Below are positions 41,737 to 50,620 of a DNA stretch of 64,000 bases, piece after piece. How positions within the stretch are numbered: position 1 is the first letter of the stretch; every line of letters starts with the position of its first letter. The translations under genes were made by a program, and so were the position numbers. Source of the DNA: Staphylococcus simulans (GTDB lineage Bacteria; Bacillota; Bacilli; Staphylococcales; Staphylococcaceae); assembly GCF_002994445.1 (NCBI RefSeq), contig NZ_MRZJ01000001.1, forward strand, positions 434,001 through 498,000, written 5' to 3'. The notes under the pieces are model-generated. The model made no database searches. It was not told where the DNA came from and saw only the letters and a list, made by a program, of their open reading frames with translations.

Positions 41737-41829
41737 TTATTTTTTATAAAGTTTTTGAAAAAGAGAGAATGTATATATCATTCCTGCAATAATTGCTCCA
41801 ATAATACCTAAGACATGTTTTAACTTCAT
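41737..41829 (-). CDS. 30-aa single-pass membrane microprotein
   Basis: Short gene starting with ATG at 41829 behind AAGGTGATTTTA, ending with TAA at 41739-41737. The product starts [18 protein letters not shown] and ends [12 protein letters not shown]. It has a basic N-terminus, one hydrophobic helix (~residues 6-24) and a basic C-terminus. It sits between a terminator of the upstream gene (41862-41910) and a hairpin before sbcD, so it is a self-contained unit. Charge and size resemble small membrane proteins or type I toxin-like peptides, but no antitoxin RNA is evident. Unrecognised. Confidence 0.6.
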   Translation of the reverse strand: MKLKHVLGIIGAIIAGMIYTFSLFQKLYKK

Positions 41830-41861
41830 TAAAATCACCTTTCCTTCTTTTTGTTTTACCC

Positions 41862-41910
41862 CAAAAAAAGTAAACGACGCCTTTCAATTTTATTGAAAAA
41901 CATCGTTTAA
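41862..41910 (-). terminator. Terminator after the CcdC-like gene
   Basis: Minus-strand hairpin with arms TAAACGATGTTTTTCAAT and ATTGAAAGGCGTCGTTTA, then CTTTTTTT. Confidence 0.8.
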
Positions 41911-41915
41911 CACTT

Positions 41916-42383
41916 TTATCCTACAATTTCTCTTTTCAACTTTTTATATTTCAATAACATCGCGATTCTCCAAGGTACAATCATCGAAAAGGCAAGCAAG
42001 AAGAACATGCCAGCAAGTTGGCCTGGATGAATCTGACTGCTGATGACAATTTTCATAACAGTTCTGATGATTAATAATGTAATTAAAATAATCGGAAACG
42101 CTTTTGAACGTTTCATATATATATTTGAGCCCTTCACCTCAAAGCGAGAAGTCCAAATCAGTATGGTTGAAAATAAAACCCCTACAATCATAGATTCAAG
42201 GATTTCCATACCTGTTAATCTAAAATAAGGCACAACAAACATTAAAGCACCCGTAGACATAAATATAGGCGGTAAAATGAGTTTCTTCTCATTGACTGGA
42301 AACTTTTGCGCCTTCATTCTCACTATGATTACGGCAGCGCCCATTAAAAATGCTATACCGATGGAAAATATAAGATATAACAC
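41916..42383 (-). CDS. CcdC-like (DUF1453) membrane protein
   Basis: 155-aa protein with about five membrane helices and a GTG start behind AAGAAGGTG. The pattern MLYLIFSIGIAFLMGAAVII, MKAQKFPVNEKKLILPPIFM and LTGMEILESMIVG resembles B. subtilis CcdC, linked to but not essential for cytochrome c maturation. No catalytic residues are evident. It stands alone with its own terminator. The function in staphylococci, which lack c-type cytochromes as far as I know, is unclear. Confidence 0.75.
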   Translation of the reverse strand: MLYLIFSIGIAFLMGAAVIIVRMKAQKFPVNEKKLILPPIFMSTGALMFVVPYFRLTGMEILESMIVGVLFSTILIWTSRFEVKGSNIYMKRSKAFPIILITLLIIRTVMKIVISSQIHPGQLAGMFFLLAFSMIVPWRIAMLLKYKKLKREIVG

Positions 42384-42501
42384 AGTGACACCTTCTTTTC
42401 GTCATTAAGTATATTCATAGAAATCATTTTATAGTATATCATTGCACATACGAAATGCCATACAAAATGATTAAAATATGTAAATCATTCCAATATAAAA
42501 C

Positions 42502-42540
42502 AAAAGAAAGCCGTATGTTCAACCCACACAGCTTTCTTAT
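42502..42540 (-). terminator. Terminator after the YneF-like gene
   Basis: Minus-strand hairpin with arms AAGAAAGCTGTGTG and CATACGGCTTTCTTT. Confidence 0.7.
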
Positions 42541-42551
42541 TACAGATACTT

Positions 42552-42782
42552 TTATTTCATTTTTTGATCCATATTTTTGTTCATCATCGTCATCATTTGA
42601 TTGATTTTCTTTTGAGATGGTTTTTGGCCCATTTGCATCATCATCATACGTAACATCTCTTCGTTAATCGGAGGGTTCTTTTTAAGATAATCCATCATAT
42701 ACTTTCTCGCTAAGAAGAAACCACCTACTAAACCGATGATTAGTGCAGCAATGATTAATAGAATTGCTATCCAAGTTGCCAT
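42552..42782 (-). CDS. YneF family (UPF0154) small membrane protein
   Basis: 76-aa protein: one membrane helix at residues 3-24 ([20 protein letters not shown]) followed by [20 protein letters not shown], the conserved UPF0154 block, and a Met-rich tail. The ATG at 42782 follows GGGTGAGACA. An upstream GTG at 42794 is in the SD. The family is widespread in Firmicutes and its role is not established. It lies downstream of the lexA/tkt region as in other staphylococci. Confidence 0.85.
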   Translation of the reverse strand: MATWIAILLIIAALIIGLVGGFFLARKYMMDYLKKNPPINEEMLRMMMMQMGQKPSQKKINQMMTMMNKNMDQKMK

Positions 42783-42871
42783 TGTCTCACCCACTTTCTT
42801 TATCCTTTAGCATTTTACTAAAATAACTTTATCATTTCAAGTTGTATTTTACTATGACTGACTCTATTCAC

Positions 42872-42948
42872 AAGAAAAAGAGCTATTCCAAGCTCCATTA
42901 AAACATGATTATTAATAACTGTTTTAATTACCGGAATAGCTCTTTCGT
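42872..42948 (-). terminator. Terminator after tkt
   Basis: Long hairpin with outer arms GAAAGAGCTATTCC and GGAATAGCTCTTTTTC and an internal stem TTAAAACA / TGTTTTAA. Confidence 0.8.
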
Positions 42949-42966
42949 TTATTGCGCTATAAAATT

Positions 42967-44955
42967 TTATAGATTGTTTAATAATTTTAATACGTTTTCT
43001 TTAGTGAAGCCGTATTTTTCAACAACTAAACCGCCTGGTGCACTTGCGCCGAAACGATCGATTCCAAGTACTTCGCCTTGTAAACCGACATATTTGTGCC
43101 AACCTAATGAAGAAGCCATTTCCACTGCTAAACGTTTAGTGATTGTTGGAGGAATTACTTCATCTTGGTATGATTTAGGTTGTTGTTCGAATGCGTGCCA
43201 GTTTGGCATTGATACGACACGAATTGAATTGCCGTTATCCGCAAATGTTTTAGCAGCTTCTACTGCCAAGCTTACTTCTGAACCAGAAGCTAATACAAGA
43301 TATTCTGGGTTTTCATCAGATTCGTAAACAACATATGCACCTTTACGTACACCTTCTTCAACTGTTTCTTTTGAAACATCTAATACTGGAAGGTTTTGAC
43401 GTGTTAATACTAATGAAGTTGGTGTTTGTTCGCTTTCTAAAGCAACTTCCCATGCAACGCGAGTTTCGTTGCCGTCTGCTGGACGAATAACGTTCATGTT
43501 AGGGATTGCACGTAAACCTGGTAATTGTTCAATAGGTTCGTGTGTAGGACCATCTTCACCAACAGCGATAGAATCGTGTGTAAAGATGAATGTTGAGTTA
43601 AGACCCATGATTGCTGAAAGTCTTAATGCTGGTTTTAAATAGTCGCTGAATACGAAGAATGTTGCACCGTAAGGATTAACACCGCCGTGTGCAGCCATAC
43701 CGTTAACTGCAGCAGCCATCGCAAATTCTCTTACACCGAACCAGATGTTTTTACCTTCAGATGTATTGCGATCATAATCTGATGCATCTTTAACGTTAGA
43801 TTTGTTTGAACCAGCTAAGTCTGCTGAACCGCCGAAGAATGAAGGTACAGATTTGCTTAATGCTTGAATAACTTCACCAGAATCAGCACGTGTTGCACTT
43901 TCTGAACCTACTTCGAATTCAGGTAATTCTGCTTCATAATTATCTGGTAATTTACCAGCAATTGCATCTTTGAATTCTTGAGCTAATTCAGGATATTCTT
44001 TTGAATATTTTTCAACTAATGCTTTCCAAGCATCTTCATTTTCATTTGCACGTTTCAACATTGTTTCGTTGAATACGTCATAAACTTCATCTGGAACGTA
44101 GAAACGTTTTTCAGGATCAAGTTTATAATTTTCTAAAGTTAAAGTACGTTCATCTTCACCTAGAGGTGCGCCATGTACGCCATGTGTACCTGATTTGTTA
44201 GGTGAACCGTAACCAATTACTGTTTTTACTTCAATCATTGTTGGTCCGTTTTGTTCTTTAGCTTTTTCAATTGCGTTATTGATTTCGTCTAAGTCATTGC
44301 CGTCTTTAACTAAGATATGGTTCCAACCATATGATTCAAAACGTTTTTTGATGTCTTCTGAGAAAGCTTTGTCTAAGTCACCGTCTAATGAGATATCATT
44401 TGAATCGTAAAGTACGATTAATTTATCTAATTGCAAGTGGCCTGCTAATGAAGCCGCTTCATGTGAAATACCTTCCATTAAGTCACCATCAGAAGCTAAC
44501 ACATAAGTGTAATGGTTAACGACTTCTGCGTCCGGTTTGTTGAATTTTCCGGCTAAGTGGTTTTCAGCCATTGCCATACCAACTGACATTGCTAAACCTT
44601 GTCCTAATGGACCTGTTGTTACTTCAACACCTTGTGTATGTCTGAACTCTGGGTGTCCTGGTGTTTTAGAATCCCATTGTCTGAATTGTTTTAATTCCTC
44701 TAATTCTAAGCTTCCAGATACATGCAGCAAGCTGTAAAGCAATGCTGAACCATGTCCTGCAGATAAAATAAATCTGTCTCTGTTGAAATATTCGTTTGAA
44801 TTAGGATTGAAATTCAAATGACGTGTCCATAATGTGTACGCCATTGGTGCAGCACCCATAGGTAATCCAGGGTGACCAGAATTTGCTTTTTCAATTGCAT
44901 CAATACTTAATGCTCTGATTGTATTAATTGCAAGGTCGTCTCTTTTATCGAACAT
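42967..44955 (-). CDS. tkt: Transketolase
   Basis: Thiamine-diphosphate enzyme of the non-oxidative pentose phosphate pathway, transferring two-carbon units between sugar phosphates. The 662-aa protein has [18 protein letters not shown] at the N-terminus, the ThDP-binding GDGDLMEG-type motif ([15 protein letters not shown]), the His motif [11 protein letters not shown], and [12 protein letters not shown] in the second domain. The ATG at 44955 has AAAGGAAG upstream. The earlier in-frame start at 44982 lies in the leader. It is monocistronic. Confidence 0.97.
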   Translation of the reverse strand: MFDKRDDLAINTIRALSIDAIEKANSGHPGLPMGAAPMAYTLWTRHLNFNPNSNEYFNRDRFILSAGHGSALLYSLLHVSGSLELEELKQFRQWDSKTPGHPEFRHTQGVEVTTGPLGQGLAMSVGMAMAENHLAGKFNKPDAEVVNHYTYVLASDGDLMEGISHEAASLAGHLQLDKLIVLYDSNDISLDGDLDKAFSEDIKKRFESYGWNHILVKDGNDLDEINNAIEKAKEQNGPTMIEVKTVIGYGSPNKSGTHGVHGAPLGEDERTLTLENYKLDPEKRFYVPDEVYDVFNETMLKRANENEDAWKALVEKYSKEYPELAQEFKDAIAGKLPDNYEAELPEFEVGSESATRADSGEVIQALSKSVPSFFGGSADLAGSNKSNVKDASDYDRNTSEGKNIWFGVREFAMAAAVNGMAAHGGVNPYGATFFVFSDYLKPALRLSAIMGLNSTFIFTHDSIAVGEDGPTHEPIEQLPGLRAIPNMNVIRPADGNETRVAWEVALESEQTPTSLVLTRQNLPVLDVSKETVEEGVRKGAYVVYESDENPEYLVLASGSEVSLAVEAAKTFADNGNSIRVVSMPNWHAFEQQPKSYQDEVIPPTITKRLAVEMASSLGWHKYVGLQGEVLGIDRFGASAPGGLVVEKYGFTKENVLKLLNNL

Positions 44956-45082
44956 CAATATAACTTCCTTTCTATACAGCATGATTTTATGCCATTATAC
45001 ATTATATTCTCGGCTTTTCACATTGATTGTTCTTATGAAATCGCTATCAAATAAAATATGACGAAAAATCTCCATATATAGC

Positions 45083-45129
45083 AAAAAATGAGCTCTCAGA
45101 ACATAGGTATTTTGTTCTAAAAGCTCTTA
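45083..45129 (-). terminator. Terminator after the DUF896 gene
   Basis: Minus-strand hairpin with arms AAGAGCTTTTAGAAC and GTTCTGAGAGCTC, then ATTTTTTG. Confidence 0.75.
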
Positions 45130-45152
45130 TTTATAGTTTAATATAATTTAAG

Positions 45153-45395
45153 TTATTTTCTTTTATTTTGCTCACGTTGTACTTGTTTTAATTTTTCAGG
45201 TGTTACATCGTTTCCTTCTGGATCTAACACTTTTGTATTTTCAATTTGCTGTTTGAAACCTTCACGGAAAGTTTCTAAATATTTTTGATGCAATTCTGCT
45301 CTTTCTTTTGCTTCTTCTTTAGTTAAGCCTTCAGCTTTTTTCTTTTTAGAAAGTTCATTAATTCTATTAATAGTTTCTTTATGTTGATCTGCCAT
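45153..45395 (-). CDS. DUF896 (UPF0291/YnzC) protein
   Basis: 80-aa soluble, highly charged helical protein. The conserved DUF896 pattern is visible: [38 protein letters not shown] and [15 protein letters not shown]. The ATG at 45395 follows TTGGAGG. In B. subtilis the YnzC relative lies next to yneA in the lexA region, the same context as here. Its function is not established. A link to SOS is only suggested by position, and there is no LexA box of its own. Confidence 0.85.
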   Translation of the reverse strand: MADQHKETINRINELSKKKKAEGLTKEEAKERAELHQKYLETFREGFKQQIENTKVLDPEGNDVTPEKLKQVQREQNKRK

Positions 45396-45548
45396 ATTTT
45401 TGACCTCCAATAGTCTGATGATTATTCATATTAGCAAATAATTGTTTAAAACAAAATGAATATGCTTGTTTAACTTTTCCCGAATGCGTCGCTTTTACAC
45501 AATGAATAACAAGAAAATGATATGGCAATTTTATGAATTCTGATTTAT

Positions 45549-45782
45549 TTATCGAACAGCTGCTACAATCGGTTTGCTGTTCTGTTCGTCTTTTTCTATA
45601 TATTGCTGTTCTTGTTCGGCTTTTTGTTCTGTTTTAGCTGATAGTGTATGATCCGTCATTTCGTACACTTGTTCTTGATTCCCTGACTGCTCTGCTCCGA
45701 TTAAAAACGCTGAAACCAACATGAAAGACATTAATAATACTGCTGTGTATAGTAAAAAACTCGTTTGATATTTCTTAATCAT
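45549..45782 (-). CDS. sosA: SOS-induced cell division inhibitor SosA
   Basis: 77-aa membrane protein divergent from lexA. It has a short basic N-terminus, a membrane helix at ~9-29 (FLLYTAVLLMSFMLVSAFLI), then an extracytoplasmic Glu/Gln-rich segment ending KPIVAAVR. Size, position and C-terminus match S. aureus SosA, which blocks division at a late step during SOS; it is a functional counterpart of YneA but lacks a LysM domain. The promoter (TTGACA at 45846-45841, 17 nt, TATCGT at 45823-45818) has a LexA box in its spacer and another just downstream. Confidence 0.92.
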   Translation of the reverse strand: MIKKYQTSFLLYTAVLLMSFMLVSAFLIGAEQSGNQEQVYEMTDHTLSAKTEQKAEQEQQYIEKDEQNSKPIVAAVR

Positions 45783-45796
45783 AATTGAACACCCCT

Positions 45797-45868
45797 AGAA
45801 CATTTGTTTGTATAAACACGATATCAGAACGACTGTTCGGTGTCAACACTTTTACGAACAAATGTTTG
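45797..45868. promoter_or_regulatory. Three LexA boxes in the sosA-lexA intergenic region
   Basis: AGAACATTTGTTTG (45797-45810), AGAACGACTGTTCG (45826-45839) and CGAACAAATGTTTG (45855-45868). The middle box sits in the sosA promoter spacer and the third overlaps the lexA -35. The spacing between box starts is 29 nt in both cases, which places them on nearly the same helix face. Confidence 0.9.
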
Positions 45869-45894
45869 TAAAGATATTTTTAACATGCTATAAT
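45866..45894 (+). promoter_or_regulatory. lexA promoter
   Basis: -35 TTGTAA at 45866-45871, 17-nt spacer, extended -10 TGCTATAAT ending at 45894. Confidence 0.8.
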
Positions 45895-45925
45895 AAGAAC
45901 AAATTAGAAGAGGATGTGCATATAT

Positions 45926-46549
45926 ATGACTGAACTTACGAAGCGTCAAAGCGAAATTTATGAATATATTAAATCAGTAGTTCAAACAAAAGGTTATCCG
46001 CCTAGTGTCAGAGAAATCGGTGAAGCTGTAGGATTAGCATCAAGCTCTACAGTTCATGGCCACTTATCACGTTTGGAAAGCAAAGGTTATATCCGACGCG
46101 ACCCTACAAAACCAAGAGCAATTGAAATTGTAAGCGATCAAATAGAAGATGCTGCAGAAATAGAAGGTACCATTCATGTTCCTGTCATCGGTAAAGTTAC
46201 TGCGGGTATTCCTATTACAGCAGTTGAAAATGTTGAAGAGTACTTCCCATTACCAGAACACTTTACATCAACGCATAATAGCGACATATTTATTTTAAAT
46301 GTTGTCGGAGACAGTATGATTGAAGCAGGTATTTTAGATGGTGATAAAGTAATTGTCAGAAGCCAGACAATTGCAGAAAACGGCGACATTATTGTTGCTA
46401 TGACTGAAGATGATGAAGCAACAGTAAAACGATTCTATAAAGAAAAACACCGTTATAGACTTCAACCTGAAAACAGCACAATGGATCCGATTTACCTTGA
46501 ACATGTAACAGTATTAGGTAAAGTAGTCGGCCTATTTAGAGAACTATAA
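45926..46549 (+). CDS. lexA: LexA repressor
   Basis: SOS master repressor, inactivated by RecA-stimulated self-cleavage. In the 207-aa form starting at 45926, the wHTH is at residues ~1-65 ([19 protein letters not shown]). The cleavage site is Ala93-Gly94 in KVTAGIP, the catalytic Ser130 is in VGDSMIEAG, and Lys168 is in EATVKRFY. The ATG at 45914 is rejected because it directly abuts the AGAGG SD, while 45926 is 12 nt from it. Autoregulated by the boxes upstream and divergent from sosA. A terminator follows at 46633-46684. Confidence 0.97.
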   Translation: MTELTKRQSEIYEYIKSVVQTKGYPPSVREIGEAVGLASSSTVHGHLSRLESKGYIRRDPTKPRAIEIVSDQIEDAAEIEGTIHVPVIGKVTAGIPITAVENVEEYFPLPEHFTSTHNSDIFILNVVGDSMIEAGILDGDKVIVRSQTIAENGDIIVAMTEDDEATVKRFYKEKHRYRLQPENSTMDPIYLEHVTVLGKVVGLFREL

Positions 46550-46870
46550 GCTGTCGCCTCTGTTCATTGGCATATCATCTCTTCTTAATTATCGTTCGTA
46601 GTTTATGATTAATTCTAATCAATTTTAAATATAAGCACGCCTTAGTGTTCTCAACTTATAAGACATTAAGGCGTGCTTTTTTGCTATTTAATATTTTGTT
46701 TTTACTTTCTTTAACATTTTAAGCTTTGTATACTGCTAAAAGAGACCAAAAAGAAAAGTAAGCAATTAATATCACCAATATTTTCTTGCTGCTTTCATAG
46801 TTTGATATTTATATAAATCGAAAATTCTCTTATAATGAATATAAGTATAACTTTAGGAGTGAAATGAAAA
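46550..46870. other. Intergenic region with lexA terminator and PurC-like promoter
   Basis: 321 nt. A strong hairpin (arms AAGCACGCCTTA and TAAGGCGTGCTT plus T6, 46633-46684) ends lexA. A -10 TATAAT at 46831-46836 with a weak -35 (TTTATA, 46808-46813) likely drives the next gene. I looked for a purine riboswitch and did not see one. Confidence 0.7.
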
Positions 46871-47554
46871 ATGGACTTACTATACAAAGGTAAAACGAAA
46901 GATGTATATCAAGACAAAGATGGTGAAGTTGTTTTATTCTTCAAAGATGATATGACTGGTAAAGACGGTGTGTTTGATCCAGGTGAAAACCAAGTAGGAT
47001 TAACTGTCGAAGGTTCAGGAAAAGCTGGTTTGAAAATGACAAGCTATTTCTTCGAAAAAATTAACGCTGCAGGTATTCCAACTCATTATATTGATTCTGA
47101 CCTTGATGAACGCCAAATGCGCGTTAAAAAAGTATCAGTATTCGGTAATGGATTAGAAGTCATTTGCAGATATCGTGCTGTCGGTTCTTTCATCCGCAGA
47201 TATGGCGACTATATTGAAGACGGTGCACCGCTTAACGGTTATGTTGAAATGACTTTAAAAGATGACGAACGACAAGATCCTCTTATCAACAAAGCAGCTC
47301 TTGAAGCCCTAAATATTTTAAAACCCGGCGAATATGATGAAATTGCTGATTTAACAGTTAAAATTTCTGACATCATTAAAGATGAACTCGCACAAAAAGG
47401 TTTAGAGTTATACGATATTAAATTAGAGTTCGGTCGCGATGAAGCAACTGGAGAAGTATTGCTTATTGATGAAATTTCTGGAGGTAACATGCGTGTCTTT
47501 GATAAAGACGGTAAATACATTGAACCGTTAGAATTTGGAAATTATCTCTTTTAA
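46871..47554 (+). CDS. PurC-like SAICAR synthetase family protein, stand-alone
   Basis: 227-aa protein of the SAICAR synthetase fold, the enzyme that joins aspartate to CAIR in purine synthesis. Visible family elements: LLYKGKTKDVYQ at the N-terminus, EVICRYRAVGSFIRRYG (substrate-binding Arg region), DPLINKAALEAL and LIDEISGGNMRVFD. The more typical PurC has YEGKAK and VPLEVVVRN(Y)xAGS; here these are altered, so it is a divergent paralogue. It stands alone, far from other pur genes, between lexA and a flavodoxin-like gene. It could be a second SAICAR synthetase or an enzyme with another acid/amine pair. Confidence 0.8.
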   Translation: MDLLYKGKTKDVYQDKDGEVVLFFKDDMTGKDGVFDPGENQVGLTVEGSGKAGLKMTSYFFEKINAAGIPTHYIDSDLDERQMRVKKVSVFGNGLEVICRYRAVGSFIRRYGDYIEDGAPLNGYVEMTLKDDERQDPLINKAALEALNILKPGEYDEIADLTVKISDIIKDELAQKGLELYDIKLEFGRDEATGEVLLIDEISGGNMRVFDKDGKYIEPLEFGNYLF

Positions 47555-47557
47555 TTG

Positions 47558-47598
47558 AAAAAAATGCCGGAATTGAAAATTTCAGTTCCGGCATTTTA
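47558..47598. terminator. Bidirectional terminator after the PurC-like gene
   Basis: Hairpin with arms AAAATGCCGGAATTGAAA and TTTCAGTTCCGGCATTTT between convergent genes. Confidence 0.85.
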
Positions 47599-47602
47599 TT
47601 TA

Positions 47603-48124
47603 TTAAATAGACTTTATGAATGCGATATACTGTTTACTCCCCTCAAGCAAATCATCATAACTCGCATGGTTTACAGTACCATACTGCGCAAAGTACCCTT
47701 TATATTCAGCCCCTATATAATTAAAAGTCGCAATGAATGGCGATAACAATGTTTCTAATGCAAATCCATTCGAACCATCTTTAGAATAATCTTCTTCTAA
47801 ACTGCCTACTGTCGTCGCAATCGCAAACTTTTTATTATGAAGTTTCGTTCCTTCTGGACCATACGCAAAATTATATAAGAACACTTCATCCAGATACTGT
47901 TTTAATAACGGAGGACTACTATACCAATAGAGAGGAAATTGGAACACAATTGTATCGTAATTCAATAACCTTTCTTGTTCACGAGACACATCTATTTCAT
48001 TATCAGGATACAGTTCATATAATTCAACCATATCAATTTGTTTACTCACCACAGCATCTCTCCACATACGGTTCACTACTGAGTGCTTCATATCCGGATG
48101 TATAATGATAACTAATGTACGCAT
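47603..48124 (-). CDS. NAD(P)H-dependent flavodoxin-fold quinone reductase
   Basis: 173-aa protein of the NAD(P)H dehydrogenase (quinone) / KefF-like family: N-terminal TLVIIIHPD, then FQFPLYWYSSPPLLKQYLD with the FMN-contacting loop, FAYGPEGTKLHNKK and TTVGSLEEDYSKDG. The ATG at 48124 follows AAAGGGGCG. It should reduce quinones or similar electrophiles with two electrons. It stands alone. The 269 nt upstream hold no recognised regulator site. Confidence 0.85.
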   Translation of the reverse strand: MRTLVIIIHPDMKHSVVNRMWRDAVVSKQIDMVELYELYPDNEIDVSREQERLLNYDTIVFQFPLYWYSSPPLLKQYLDEVFLYNFAYGPEGTKLHNKKFAIATTVGSLEEDYSKDGSNGFALETLLSPFIATFNYIGAEYKGYFAQYGTVNHASYDDLLEGSKQYIAFIKSI

Positions 48125-48309
48125 AATAACGCCCCTTTGAATTAAGTTATAATACATAAAACATGATTTTCTCGCTCACGTTTAAATGAGTCAATGTGAT
48201 TCAAAACTTCATTTATTTCATCGACTATAATTACAATATACACTACCTTATCAACTTATTCATTATTAATAATACTGAGACAATATGAAATCAACAATAA
48301 TTTCTACAT

Positions 48310-48351
48310 AAAAAAACTGTTAACCACAGTTTCAAAATGTGATTAACAGTT
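48310..48351 (-). terminator. Terminator after the CAP-domain gene
   Basis: Minus-strand hairpin with arms AACTGTTAATCACA and TGTGGTTAACAGTT, then T6. Confidence 0.8.
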
Positions 48352-48393
48352 CATCCTTTATTTTGACTCTTTTATTTTTCAAAATACAAATAC

Positions 48394-49404
48394 TTAACTT
48401 GTATAATTTTCAGTCCAGAATGGTTGTCTGTCTTCATTAAAGTCGACACCTACACCTAAGTTTTTAAATCCTGACTGTAAAATATTTTTTCTATGTCCTT
48501 CTGAGTTCATTAATCCTTCGTGTGCAAAGATACTGTTCTGATGTCCGTACGCTAAGTTTTCACCTGCACTGTTATAATCAATGCCGTCTTTTTTCATACG
48601 ATCAAAAGGAGACTCTCCTTTAGGGTTTGTATGATCAAAGTAATGATGATCTGCCATATCTTTACTATGTTTTCTCGCAGTATTAGAAATAGCATCACTG
48701 TATTTCAGAACTGACAATCCTTTTTGAACACGTTCTGCATTTACTAAATCAAAGTTTTGCATTTCAAAGCCGTATGTTAAAGAAGTGGATGGCGCACCAT
48801 ATTGTTTAGTGAGTCGATTTTCCATTTCTTTACTGATTTGCATAATACCTGTCACTTGATTATTTTCATGCTTATCATAAAAGACTGTTGTATAAATACC
48901 GTCTTTATCAAACGTATCGTACTCATCGCTTTCGATTTGATATTTATAATTACCTTTGGTCATAGAAGTAATCGGATCGCCTAATCGGCTTCTGACAGCA
49001 GTTTTAGGTGAACCGTATTTTATCTTCGATTTAGAAGAGATTACATTCTGGTTGCTATAAATACCGTTAACTTTGCCATCGATATAACTCACCATGACAA
49101 ATGATTGATAATCATCGTGGTAAGCGTACCATTTCAAACCGTATTCATTTGAAGTCACACGTTCAGGTTTTCCAAGTTGTTGTTCAACTTCTGATTGTGA
49201 CATATTCATTTGTATGTTCCTGAATGCAAAATCTTGCTTATCTGGAACTTTCAACGGTTCTTTAGAAATGCTTTCATTTGCGGCTAATGCTTGAACCTTA
49301 GCTTTAGTCTGATTTTGAATATCTATCATAAAAGATGTTTCTTTTATAGGAATACATAATGCCAAAAGCAAGAAAACAAATGAAAAACCAAATACTCTTT
49401 TAAT
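48394..49404 (-). CDS. Exported CAP-domain protein, probable ATT start
   Basis: C-terminal CAP/SCP domain (residues ~210-333: DLVNAERVQKGLSVLKYSD, HYFDHTNPKGESPFDRM, AGENLAYGHQ, SEGHRKNILQ), preceded by a CAP-associated N-terminal domain with two related repeats (residues ~62-195, SEVEQQLGKPERV and TAVRSRLGDPITS). The usual starts (TTG at 49371) would cut the signal sequence. The frame is open to ATT at 49404, exactly 8 nt after GGAGG. From there the protein begins IKRVFGFSFVFLLLALCIP, a normal basic plus hydrophobic export signal. 336 aa. It is 23 nt downstream of guaC and probably co-transcribed. Ligand unknown. Confidence 0.82.
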   Translation of the reverse strand: MKRVFGFSFVFLLLALCIPIKETSFMIDIQNQTKAKVQALAANESISKEPLKVPDKQDFAFRNIQMNMSQSEVEQQLGKPERVTSNEYGLKWYAYHDDYQSFVMVSYIDGKVNGIYSNQNVISSKSKIKYGSPKTAVRSRLGDPITSMTKGNYKYQIESDEYDTFDKDGIYTTVFYDKHENNQVTGIMQISKEMENRLTKQYGAPSTSLTYGFEMQNFDLVNAERVQKGLSVLKYSDAISNTARKHSKDMADHHYFDHTNPKGESPFDRMKKDGIDYNSAGENLAYGHQNSIFAHEGLMNSEGHRKNILQSGFKNLGVGVDFNEDRQPFWTENYTS

Positions 49405-49427
49405 CGCCTACACCTCCAGGCAATACC

Positions 49428-50405
49428 TTAGTCTCTGTCACCATTAAAAATAGAATTTCTAACAATAACATAATCTACTTTTCTTAATGAACCTAAATCA
49501 TTGCCTCCGGCATATGAAATAGAACTTTGTAAGTCTTGCTGCATTTCTTTCAGCGTATCTGCTAAAGTTCCTTTATGTTCTACAAACATCTTTTTGCCTT
49601 CAACATTTTTGCGTTCACCTTTTTGATATTCTGAAGCACTGCCGAAATATTCTTTATATAACTTGCCGTCAAGCTCCACAGTTTCACCTGGTGATTCTTC
49701 ATGTGCTGCAAATAATGAGCCGATCATGACCATTGAAGCACCAAAGCGAATTGATTTTGCGATATCGCCGTGTGTACGGATACCGCCATCAGCAATAATC
49801 GGTTTGCGCGCTGCCTTGCTGCAATGATTGATAGCAGCTAATTGCCATCCGCCAGTACCAAATCCAGTTTTAATTTTAGTAATACATACACGTCCTGGTC
49901 CGATACCTACTTTTGTCGCATCTGCACCGGCATTTTCTAATTCTCTGACCCCTTCTGGTGTCCCTACATTCCCTGCAATTACAAATGATTCAGGTAAATA
50001 TGATTTCAAGTGGCGAATCATTTTAATAACTTGATCAGAATGGCCATGTGCAATATCAATCGTAATATATTCAGGTTTTAAACCTTCTTTTGCAATTTCT
50101 TTTACAAATTCATATTCATTATCTTTCACACCTACAGAGATAGAAGCAAATAGTCCTTTTGATTGCATCTTTTTAATAAAAGGAATTCTTGCTGCTTCAT
50201 CAAAACGGTGCATGATATAAAAGTAATCATTCTCCGCAAACCATTCAGCCAATTTTTCATTCATCACTGTCTGCATATTGGCTGGAACGACTGGCATTTT
50301 AAATTTACGCGGTCCGAATTGAACTGTCGTATCACATTCTGAACGGCTTTTTACAATACATTTATTAGGAATCAACTGTACGTCTTCGTAGTCAAATATT
50401 TTCAT
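49428..50405 (-). CDS. guaC: GMP reductase
   Basis: Deaminates GMP to IMP with NADPH, returning guanine nucleotides to the purine pool. The 325-aa TIM-barrel protein shows [36 protein letters not shown], and the catalytic Cys in [15 protein letters not shown] (~residue 174). [15 protein letters not shown] binds phosphate. There is no CBS domain, which separates it from IMP dehydrogenase. The ATG at 50405 has AAGGTG 7 nt upstream. No guanine riboswitch was seen in the leader. Confidence 0.96.
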   Translation of the reverse strand: MKIFDYEDVQLIPNKCIVKSRSECDTTVQFGPRKFKMPVVPANMQTVMNEKLAEWFAENDYFYIMHRFDEAARIPFIKKMQSKGLFASISVGVKDNEYEFVKEIAKEGLKPEYITIDIAHGHSDQVIKMIRHLKSYLPESFVIAGNVGTPEGVRELENAGADATKVGIGPGRVCITKIKTGFGTGGWQLAAINHCSKAARKPIIADGGIRTHGDIAKSIRFGASMVMIGSLFAAHEESPGETVELDGKLYKEYFGSASEYQKGERKNVEGKKMFVEHKGTLADTLKEMQQDLQSSISYAGGNDLGSLRKVDYVIVRNSIFNGDRD

Positions 50406-50522
50406 TTTTAACACCTTGCCCTTATTGTTTACTTTTTATCAAAAGTCCAACATACATCATACTACTTCACAAATAAATTTGCCATTAAGAACATTGTAAA
50501 ATAAAAATGTAAATATTATATA

Positions 50523-50559
50523 GAAAAGAGGCACCTCATAATATATGAAGGCACCCCTT
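50523..50559 (-). terminator. Terminator after the IsaB-like gene
   Basis: Minus-strand hairpin with arms GGGGTGCCTTCATA and TATGAGGTGCCTC, then TTTTCT. Confidence 0.7.
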
Positions 50560-50620
50560 AAAATTATGCATGAAATATCATTAGTTTAATGTTCTTCCAA
50601 GTATATTATTGACCATGCAA

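Noticed and set aside
41669..41760. LexA box before sbcD
   Set aside because: No GAAC-N4-GTTC motif, even with one mismatch, in the leader.
46550..46870. Purine riboswitch before the PurC-like gene
   Set aside because: The conserved purine aptamer core is not present. Only the lexA terminator and a simple promoter are seen.
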